In this document: positions 1 to 5,612 of the stretch, one piece after another
Layout of the letters: each line of letters starts with the position of its first letter
Numbering within the stretch: the stretch's first letter is position 1
Assembly (NCBI GenBank): GCA_009692275.1
Contig: SHZL01000161.1
Span: 1 to 6,406, forward strand
Source of the DNA: Lysobacterales bacterium
Lineage (GTDB): Bacteria > Pseudomonadota > Gammaproteobacteria > Xanthomonadales > SZUA-36
Length of the DNA: 6,406 nucleotides
Direction of reading: 5' to 3'
The notes under the pieces: generated by a model
Told to the model about the DNA's origin: nothing
The model's input: only the letters and a program-made list of their open reading frames with translations
Database searches by the model: none
Translations under genes and position numbers: made by a program

Positions 1-52
1 GAGTTTCACCATACGCGGGAGAATGGTTCCCGAGTTTCAGGGGGCCACAGGT

Positions 53-547
53 TTAAGGAACCACAGCTTCAAAGCCATTCGTGAAAAACACTTCAGTCAA
101 AACGCCGGGGCAAGCGGGTGTGACTGGTAGCCATGGGGTGAAGACCACATTGGAACTGACGGAGTCGCCAGAGCCAGCACCTGCACCCGAAGGACCGGAG
201 GTGTGTCCCCACCAGTTGTTGGCAAAAGTCGTTGATGTACCCGTGTCGTTTTGTACTCCGGCATCGTTGTTAACGATGCAGTTGTTGTCGGAACTTGCCG
301 CGAATGCGGCGCTTGAATCCAGATAGATGCCAAAATCACCGGTTCCATCGTGGTTTGCAATCAGGTTCTGATTGAACTGGGCCGAAGCACTGGTCGTTAG
401 GTAAATCCCGGCTGTTCCATTGGGTAATGCGCCGGTACCGGCAGCGTTGGCTCCGATATTATTGCCGGTTACCATATGGCCCGTCGAGTTGCCGATCTGA
501 ATTCCAAAAGTGCTATTGCCGGAGACCAGGTTGCCTTGCCCGGCCGC
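53..547 (-). CDS. Beta-helix repeat protein, 3' (C-terminal) segment after the frameshift
   Basis: This is the same gene continued in another frame. Restoring one G to the G run (C6 on the plus strand, 547-552) joins the halves into a 660-residue protein and turns the broken repeat into IGGGAAGQGNLVSGN, the same length as the upstream IGGSSAGAGNLISGN. The segment holds the seventh IGTN-type repeat (VTGNNIGANAAGTGALPNG). It then has a NNWWG…GPSG…GDSVSSNVVFTPWL block, a frequent closing element of bacterial beta-helix proteins. It ends in ACPGVLTEVFFTNGFEAVVP and a TAA at 53-55. The terminal FFTNGFE resembles a short C-terminal tail I know from many exported proteins of Xanthomonadales-like bacteria. 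If the frameshift is real in the cell, this part has no signal peptide; its first ATG (473-475) lies inside a repeat and is unlikely to be a genuine start. Confidence 0.8.
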   Translation of the reverse strand, partial: AAGQGNLVSGNSTFGIQIGNSTGHMVTGNNIGANAAGTGALPNGTAGIYLTTSASAQFNQNLIANHDGTGDFGIYLDSSAAFAASSDNNCIVNNDAGVQNDTGTSTTFANNWWGHTSGPSGAGAGSGDSVSSNVVFTPWLPVTPACPGVLTEVFFTNGFEAVVP

Positions 548-1560
548 CCCCCGCCAATCGTCGTGCTCGGTGCGTTATCAATCAAGACGCCGTAGCCATT
601 TGGAATGGCGCTGCTGCCAGCAGCGTTCGTTCCGATGAAATTACCCCGAAGCACGGTACCCGATACGCCATCGCTCAGGCTAACTCCCCGCTCAGTGTTT
701 CCAGAAATGAGGTTGCCTGCACCAGCAGATGAGCCGCCAATGGTGTTATTTCCATCATTTATTCGTAAGCCAATGTTATTTGGAAGAGCGGAGGTTCCGG
801 CAGCGTTGGTGCCGATCCTATTGCCTTGCATTATGTTGGGAGTGGAATTGGGACCGTTAGCCCAGATTCCTTCAATGGTATTTCCAGAGACCACATTACC
901 TTCTCCAGAGGATGCCCCGCCCACGACCGTGCCTCTCGTGGCGGTTAGCCAGATACCTTTGCCATTGGGAATGGCGGCGGTACCGGCTAAGTTGGTGCCA
1001 ATGTAGTTGCCCTGAATCATGGTGCTGATAGCTCCATTGCGGTCGTCCCAAATTCCACAGGCGGCGTTACCAGAAATAAGGTTGCCCGCCCCGCTGGCTG
1101 ACCCGCCAATGACATTGCCCTCCGCACCGATTAAGATGCCTGTTCCGCTGCCAGTCACAGCCGCTGAACCTGCCAGGTTGGTGCCAATCTTATTGCCCTG
1201 TACTGTATTTGATTTAGCGCCAGCGCCAAACACCATGTTATAGCCGTTGCCGGAAATCAGATTGCCGGCGCCAGCCACTGTGCCGCCTATAACATTGTTA
1301 GTTCCGTAAATAAAAACACCCGTTCCGCCAACCGCCATACTGGTGGTTCCGGTAATGTCGGTCCCGATGATGTTGCCCTGCACCAGATTTCCACCTAGGG
1401 CTAAGAAGACATCACTACTCCAGGCCCCAGCGATCAGATTGCCTGCTCCATCGGTCGTGCCACCGACCACGTTGTTTGAGCCGTGAAGGGCAAGCCCATT
1501 TTCGGAAGCAAGTGCTGAGGAGCCATTCGTGCCGATATAGTTGCCTTGGAAATTGTTACT
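443..1560 (-). repeat. Seven tandem in-gene repeats of about 180 bp (IGTN/IGG beta-helix units)
   Basis: The GNxIGTN motif recurs seven times at near-regular steps of about 170-187 bp, with its coding near 1550, 1380, 1200, 1015, 828, 646 and 466. Six IGGxxxGxGN motifs fall between them. The units read GNYIGTN, GNIIGTD, GNKIGTN, GNYIGTN, GNRIGTN, GNFIGTN and GNNIGAN. Spacer residues are more alike in the C-terminal units (NAAGTSALPN, NAAGSSAIPN, NAAGTGALPN) than in the N-terminal ones, which suggests more recent duplication at that end. These are protein-coding repeats and not a CRISPR array or mobile repeat. Confidence 0.85.
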
Positions 1561-2034
1561 GTCACTGCTGGCGAAGATTCCGTAGTGTGCACCGCGGGTG
1601 ATCATCATGCCCTTTACAATACTGCTCGTTGAACCTGTTCCCAGCTCAAGCACGCTGGTATAGAGAGTACCTGCATCCACCCGGATCATTCCCGTGCCGG
1701 GCGCATAGCTCGGCTGGGTCGTACCGTCAATATTCACTCGCGAAGTAATGATCGGTAACAGCGATCCGAGATTGATGGTCTGCGCCCCGCCGCCGCCAAC
1801 ATTGAAGGCGATCGTGTCCATGCCGAATGCATTCCCCGCAGCACATTCACCTGCGGAGGCGCCGGAAGTGTCATTCGTATTCGCCGCGGTGATGGCTTCG
1901 CGCAGGGTACAAACGCCGTCGTTCGCCGCAGTATCAACCACGGAATTGACCGTGATGCTGGCCGCCTGCAGGGTGAATGCCATGGTGCCCAGCAACAGCG
2001 TGAATGTTTTAGTAAATCGAAACGGAGTTCTCAT
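469..2034 (-). CDS. Secreted right-handed beta-helix repeat protein with CSLREA-like motif, 5' (N-terminal) segment of a frameshifted gene
   Basis: This segment encodes the export signal and most of a parallel beta-helix protein. Residues 1-24 look like a Sec signal peptide: basic start MRTPFRFTK, a hydrophobic stretch, then LQA-A as a likely cleavage site. Next comes the family-typical mature start ITVNSVVDT with CTLREA at residues 42-47, a variant of the CSLREA motif. From about residue 160, units of roughly 60 residues repeat the pattern QGNxIGTN…NxIGGxxxGAGNLISGN, as in beta-helix folds. I place the start at 2034 because GAGAGAG lies 6 nt upstream and the signal peptide follows at once; an in-frame ATG at 2049 is possible, while the longer extension to 2268 looks non-coding. 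After residue 496 the frame is lost, giving a non-repeat tail that stops at 469; the true continuation is in the next entry. Proteins of this type are secreted or surface-exposed; the ligand and role are unknown. Confidence 0.85.
   Translation of the reverse strand: MRTPFRFTKTFTLLLGTMAFTLQAASITVNSVVDTAANDGVCTLREAITAANTNDTSGASAGECAAGNAFGMDTIAFNVGGGGAQTINLGSLLPIITSRVNIDGTTQPSYAPGTGMIRVDAGTLYTSVLELGTGSTSSIVKGMMITRGAHYGIFASSDSNNFQGNYIGTNGSSALASENGLALHGSNNVVGGTTDGAGNLIAGAWSSDVFLALGGNLVQGNIIGTDITGTTSMAVGGTGVFIYGTNNVIGGTVAGAGNLISGNGYNMVFGAGAKSNTVQGNKIGTNLAGSAAVTGSGTGILIGAEGNVIGGSASGAGNLISGNAACGIWDDRNGAISTMIQGNYIGTNLAGTAAIPNGKGIWLTATRGTVVGGASSGEGNVVSGNTIEGIWANGPNSTPNIMQGNRIGTNAAGTSALPNNIGLRINDGNNTIGGSSAGAGNLISGNTERGVSLSDGVSGTVLRGNFIGTNAAGSSAIPNGYGVLIDNAPSTTIGGGRPGKATWSPAIALLEFRSATRRAIW
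547..552 (-). other. Frameshift site in a G homopolymer (C6 on plus strand)
   Basis: The repeat pattern of the beta-helix protein is intact on both sides of this run but lies in different frames. Seven G's instead of six on the coding strand give a continuous 660-residue reading frame and a repeat of the correct length. The likeliest causes are a one-base deletion in a homopolymer, by sequencing or assembly error, or a real slippage mutation. Deleting two bases would also restore the frame but would leave the repeat one residue short. Confidence 0.85.
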
Positions 2035-2040
2035 TTGCCG

Positions 2041-2047
2041 CTCTCTC
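2041..2047 (-). promoter_or_regulatory. Ribosome binding site of the beta-helix gene
   Basis: GAGAGAG on the minus strand lies 6 nt before the ATG at 2034. It favours that start over the in-frame ATG at 2049, which overlaps the upstream edge of this element and has no purine-rich site in front of it. Confidence 0.5.
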
Positions 2048-2446
2048 ATCAAGTGCGTACCAGGAAAACGAAATCTAAGGCAGGTTCCGCGAATGAAAAT
2101 CACTGATTCTGCGGGAGTTCCCCCTGAAGGGTACCACAGCGTACGTACCCCTGCGGGTAGCGGTGAGCTTCCATACGTGGGCCACGGTGGAGAAGCTGCG
2201 CGTGAATTGCCTCTTATTTTTCTCTGATCGTGGAGCCAAAATGCACGCAAATGAACCAAACTCTGCACACGTAAACCCCTGCATTTACAGGAATTTCATT
2301 ACCCAAAAGCGACTTTTTAGCCAAATTTGCACAGAATCAGATTTAGGAGTAGGCTACCCCCAACCAAAAGGGGGTGCACAAAGATTTGTGGTGCACATTG
2401 GGCTACCGCTTATCTCGCCACCCGGCAAAATTGCGTCGGGATCAAC

Positions 2447-2474
2447 AATGTGGGGACGGGTCGGTCCCCACATT
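2447..2474. promoter_or_regulatory. Perfect 11-bp inverted repeat (hairpin or operator)
   Basis: AATGTGGGGAC (2447-2457) and GTCCCCACATT (2464-2474) are exact reverse complements around a 6-nt centre GGGTCG. Transcribed, this would form a strong hairpin. Neither strand has a T-run directly after the stem, so it is not a classical intrinsic terminator. It lies about 130 bp before the M16 peptidase start and could be an operator for a dimeric regulator, a leader hairpin, or part of an unannotated small RNA. The palindrome is directly visible; the role is inferred. Confidence 0.55.
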
Positions 2475-2561
2475 AGTCCTAAACCTCCTCTACTCCTTAT
2501 TGTTACCTTTCGTACACTCCAGGCAACACTCCCGGCATAGGCGCGCCGACCGCAAAGCCGT

Positions 2562-2567
2562 TAGAAT
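2562..2567 (+). promoter_or_regulatory. Possible -10 box (TAGAAT) for the M16 peptidase gene
   Basis: TAGAAT matches the sigma-70 -10 consensus at five of six positions and would give a leader of about 30 nt before the ATG at 2605. No good -35 hexamer lies 16-18 bp upstream (sequence near AGGCGC), so this is only a candidate. Confidence 0.3.
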
Positions 2568-2594
2568 CGCCCGCTGGTCTTTCCCATTGTCCAC

Positions 2595-2599
2595 GAGGT
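2595..2599 (+). promoter_or_regulatory. Ribosome binding site of the M16 peptidase gene
   Basis: GAGGT lies 5 nt before the ATG at 2605. It decides the start: the open frame extends upstream to 2374, but that extension reads through the palindrome, and only the 2605 start places a lipoprotein signal peptide at the N-terminus. Confidence 0.65.
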
Positions 2600-2604
2600 A
2601 TCCC

Positions 2605-5547
2605 ATGCTGCAGCGGCTGAGCCCGATCGCGCGTTCCCAAACCCGTTTGGTTTTGACTTCCCTGGCGGCGGCTTTTCTGCTGCTTGCCTGTGAACCCGGC
2701 ACCGATACTGCAGCCACCGGTGCCGCAGCGCAGGCCGCGCAATTTCCACTGCCGCCGGGCGTAACACGGGTGGAAACCTACACGGACGCCAATGACGGTT
2801 TTTCGGTGCCATTTTCCAAGTACCGGCTGGACAACGGTTTGACCGTGATCCTGCATGAAGATCATTCCGATCCGCTCGCTCACGTGGACGTGGCCTACCA
2901 TGTTGGTTCCAATCGCGAGGAAGCAGGCCGCTCCGGCTTTGCCCATTTCTTCGAACACATGATGTTTGAGGGCTCGGCCCACGTCCCGCAGGGTTCTTTC
3001 GGCAAGACCATTTCTGATGCCGGGGGCTCGCTCAACGGCACCACCAATTCCGACCGCACCAACTACTACGAGACCATCCCGGTCAATCAGCTGGAGATTG
3101 CCTTGTGGCTGGAAGCAGATCGAATGGGTTTCCTGCTTGAGGCGGTAGACGAAGAGAAATTCGAGGTGCAGCGAGCGACCGTGAAAAACGAGCGCAGCGA
3201 GCGGGTAGACAATGCGCCCTACGGCCGCACCAGCGAAACCATGATGAAAAACCTCTATTCCCCGGAACATCCTTATTCCTGGCCGGTGATCGGCTGGACT
3301 GCGGACCTGGAAGCGGCAACGCTGGATGAACTGGAGCGCTTCTTCCTGCGCTGGTACGGTCCAAACAACGCCCAGCTCGTCATCGGTGGCGACATCGACC
3401 CGCAGCAAACCCTGCTCTGGGTAGCGAAATATTTCGGCTCCATCCCACGCGGGCCGGAAGTGCCAGCGCTGCCCAAGCAGTCCGCCCATTTGGATAGCGA
3501 CCGCTACGTGACGCTTGAAGACAACATTCATCTGCCGGCCATCGCCATGGCCATACCTACGGTGGCCTATTACGACAAGGACGAGGCCGCGCTGGACGCA
3601 GCGGCGAAAATTCTTGGCCAGGGCAAAGCCTCGTTGTTGTATCAACAACTGGTGCAAAGCGGACGTGCCGTGAGCGCTTTTGCCAGCCATGCCTGCCGCG
3701 AACTGGCATGCGAAATGACCTTTGTCGTGGTGCAGAATCCGACTTCCGGTGAGTCACTCGCGCAAATGGAAACCGCCATACGCGAAACCCTGGCGGAATT
3801 CGGTCAACGCCCGGTCAGTACAGATGACCTGGAAAAATTCAAGGCACAGTTCGAGTCCGGCCGCATCTTCAGCATGCAAAGCGTTTCCGGGAAAGTGGGT
3901 GCGCTGGCCTATTCTGAAATGTTCAACGGCGACCCCAAAGCAGTGCAGGATGACCTGCGCCGATATGCAGCAGTAACACCACAGGATGTAAGCCGCGCAT
4001 TCAATCAGTACATTGCGAACCAGCCTGCCGTAGTGCTCAGCATAGTTCCCGCGGGACAGCCGGAGCTGGCTGCCGCCGCACCGAATTACGCAACACCACC
4101 AGCGCTTCGGCAAATGGATCCTGCCCCTGAGTCAACGGCAGAAGATTTGCAATTGCGTACGGTGAAGGATGATTTTGATCGCAGCCTGAAGCCTGTCCCG
4201 GGCATGAACCCGCTGGTGGAGTTACCGGCCGTGAGTGACACCAGGCTGGCCAACGGAGTGCGCTTGCTCAGCGTAGCCAACACCGAGACGCCCACGGTTA
4301 CCATGCAGGTGTTGTTCGACATGGGTCAGCGTGACGAACCGGCGGGCAAAGCCGGCCTTGCCAACCTGACGGCTGACCTGATGAATGAAACCAGCATGAA
4401 CCACACAGCGGCTGAGTTCAGTGAAGCGCTGGAACGGATTGGTGCGAGCATCACGGTCTCTGCCGGTCAATACGAAACAACGATCAGCCTCAATACCCTG
4501 GCCAGGAACTTCGATGCAGCCATGGCCCTGTTCATGGAGCGCCTGCTGGAGCCATCGTTCACCGAAGAGGACTTCAGCCGCGTCAAGGCACAGCTGACAG
4601 AGGAGTTGCTGCAGGCACAAAAATCCGGAGCATCGCTGGCTTCCCGCGCCACGGGTGTTGTGTTGGCCGGGCCCACTCATCCATTGTCGTATCCCGGCAG
4701 CGGCCTGCCCTCAACTATTGCCGGAATTACCCTGGATGACGTCACGGCCTTTTACGCTGACCACATCCCTTCCCGTCTCAAGGGCGTGCTGGCCAGCACC
4801 AGCCTGCCACAGGAAGAATTTAGCCGGCTGATTGCGCCATTGGCCGGCCTGAATGTTGCAACCGCTGCACGTGAACCCGTATCCGGGTTTCTGCCAGTTA
4901 ACGGGCGCAGGATCTACCTGCTGGACAAACCCGGTGCGGCCCAGTCCAGCGTGCGCTTCGTACACCCCTCCTTGCCCTATGATGCCCTTGGCGATTTTTA
5001 CCTTGCCGGCCTGATGAACTTTAATTTGGGAGGCACCTTCGACAGCCGCCTCAACCTCAAACTGCGCGAAGAAAGAGGCTGGACGTACGGCGCCTACAGC
5101 GGGTTTGCTGGCGGCCAGGAGTTGGGGAGCTTCGAGTTTTCCGCCGAATTCAAGGGTGAGGCAACCGTGGACGCAATCACTACCGCCCTGGCTGAACTGG
5201 AAGCCTATGCTCTCACCGGACCCACGCAAGAGGAATTCCAGTACATGCAAAATGCCGTTAGCCAGAGCGACGCATTGCGCTACGAGACACCTGGCGCCAA
5301 GCTGGGGCTGCTCGACCAGATACTGACGTACGGTCTGCCGCTCGACTACCGCGATGAGCAGAAAGCGCTTTTGCAGGCGACCGATCGCGCTACGCTCAGC
5401 AGACTGGCTGCAAGCCTGTTACAACCCGAAAACCTGGCCATCATCGTGGTGGGCGATGCAGCAACGCTCAAACCCCAGCTGCAGCAGTTGCCCTGGCCGC
5501 TGACAGAGCTCGATGCCGAGGGATTTGTGTTGCCGGAAACGAAGTGA
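2605..5547 (+). CDS. M16 family zinc metallopeptidase, lipoprotein, fused active and inactive halves
   Basis: This 980-residue protein is a predicted periplasm-facing zinc endopeptidase of the pitrilysin/insulinase family (M16). The N-terminus is a lipoprotein signal: RLVLTSLAAAFLLLAC with lipobox L26-L27-A28-C29. Glu at +2, not Asp, favours sorting to the outer membrane. Four M16 lobes can be traced: catalytic lobe about 68-215, with HFFEH (H114, E117, H118) and third ligand E196 in KNERSE at family-typical spacing; a second lobe about 225-410; a catalytic-like lobe about 545-700; and a final lobe about 709-905 with LREERGWTYGAYS (821-832), the conserved R/Y-type region. In the third lobe the zinc site aligns with N587, A590 and D591, so that half cannot bind zinc. 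CRELAC (C364, C369) could form a disulfide. M16 enzymes enclose and cut peptides or small unfolded proteins; the substrate here is unknown. The following dehydrogenase is in the same direction but may have its own promoter. Confidence 0.93.
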   Translation: MLQRLSPIARSQTRLVLTSLAAAFLLLACEPGTDTAATGAAAQAAQFPLPPGVTRVETYTDANDGFSVPFSKYRLDNGLTVILHEDHSDPLAHVDVAYHVGSNREEAGRSGFAHFFEHMMFEGSAHVPQGSFGKTISDAGGSLNGTTNSDRTNYYETIPVNQLEIALWLEADRMGFLLEAVDEEKFEVQRATVKNERSERVDNAPYGRTSETMMKNLYSPEHPYSWPVIGWTADLEAATLDELERFFLRWYGPNNAQLVIGGDIDPQQTLLWVAKYFGSIPRGPEVPALPKQSAHLDSDRYVTLEDNIHLPAIAMAIPTVAYYDKDEAALDAAAKILGQGKASLLYQQLVQSGRAVSAFASHACRELACEMTFVVVQNPTSGESLAQMETAIRETLAEFGQRPVSTDDLEKFKAQFESGRIFSMQSVSGKVGALAYSEMFNGDPKAVQDDLRRYAAVTPQDVSRAFNQYIANQPAVVLSIVPAGQPELAAAAPNYATPPALRQMDPAPESTAEDLQLRTVKDDFDRSLKPVPGMNPLVELPAVSDTRLANGVRLLSVANTETPTVTMQVLFDMGQRDEPAGKAGLANLTADLMNETSMNHTAAEFSEALERIGASITVSAGQYETTISLNTLARNFDAAMALFMERLLEPSFTEEDFSRVKAQLTEELLQAQKSGASLASRATGVVLAGPTHPLSYPGSGLPSTIAGITLDDVTAFYADHIPSRLKGVLASTSLPQEEFSRLIAPLAGLNVATAAREPVSGFLPVNGRRIYLLDKPGAAQSSVRFVHPSLPYDALGDFYLAGLMNFNLGGTFDSRLNLKLREERGWTYGAYSGFAGGQELGSFEFSAEFKGEATVDAITTALAELEAYALTGPTQEEFQYMQNAVSQSDALRYETPGAKLGLLDQILTYGLPLDYRDEQKALLQATDRATLSRLAASLLQPENLAIIVVGDAATLKPQLQQLPWPLTELDAEGFVLPETK

Positions 5548-5562
5548 CGTTTGCCCTTGGGC

Positions 5563-5568
5563 TACAAT
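5563..5568 (+). promoter_or_regulatory. Possible -10 box (TACAAT) for isovaleryl-CoA dehydrogenase
   Basis: TACAAT lies 15 nt after the peptidase stop codon and matches the sigma-70 -10 consensus at five of six positions. Initiation about 7 nt downstream would leave a 25-40 nt leader before the dehydrogenase. No clear -35 hexamer at 17 bp is visible, so the dehydrogenase could instead be read through from the peptidase gene. No intrinsic terminator is seen between the two genes. Confidence 0.35.
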
Positions 5569-5612
5569 GAGCGAGGCCCGGTTTGCAATGCAGGCAAGGC
5601 GTGAAAATCTCG

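Larger units (their letters stand above)
2050..2594. other. Divergent intergenic region with several inverted repeats; no convincing gene
   Basis: This stretch of about 545 bp separates the divergently transcribed beta-helix and M16 peptidase genes and should hold both promoters. It is visibly richer in A+T than its flanks. Besides the 2447-2474 palindrome, it contains GGGTAC/GTACCC (2129-2134 with 2145-2150), an alternative TACCC/GGGTA pairing (2146-2150 with 2155-2159), ACCCCC/GGGGGT (2356-2361 with 2370-2375), and a direct repeat GGTGCACA at 2373-2380 and 2390-2397. GGCTACC also occurs twice (2352-2358 and 2401-2407). Open frames here give low-complexity, unrecognisable translations without ribosome binding sites. 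A small RNA or regulator-binding array is possible but not shown. Confidence 0.5.

Noticed and set aside
16..32. CGGGA/TCCCG hairpin downstream of the beta-helix stop as a terminator
   Set aside because: The stem is only 5 bp and no T-run follows on the minus strand. The nearby direct repeat GAGTTTC (1-7 and 32-38) is short enough to be chance.
443..1560. Regular repeats of about 180 bp as a CRISPR-like or satellite array
   Set aside because: The repeats are imperfect at DNA level, conserved at protein level and in frame, with a clear beta-helix motif.
2035..2268. N-terminal extension of the beta-helix frame to 2268
   Set aside because: The added 78 residues have no export signal and precede a well-formed signal peptide and ribosome binding site at 2034.
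2163..2540. Plus-strand open frame of 125 codons in the intergenic region
   Set aside because: It has no ribosome binding site and no recognisable motif, and it runs through the palindrome and the other inverted repeats. It is most likely chance.
2503..3690. Long minus-strand open frame (395 codons) opposite the M16 gene
   Set aside because: It is antisense to an unmistakable M16 catalytic domain. The translation is compositionally odd and resembles no family; it is a mirror of the GC-rich codon pattern.
5548..5612. Intrinsic terminator between the peptidase and dehydrogenase genes
   Set aside because: Only a tiny GCCC/GGGC pairing with a 2-nt centre is present, and no T-run follows.
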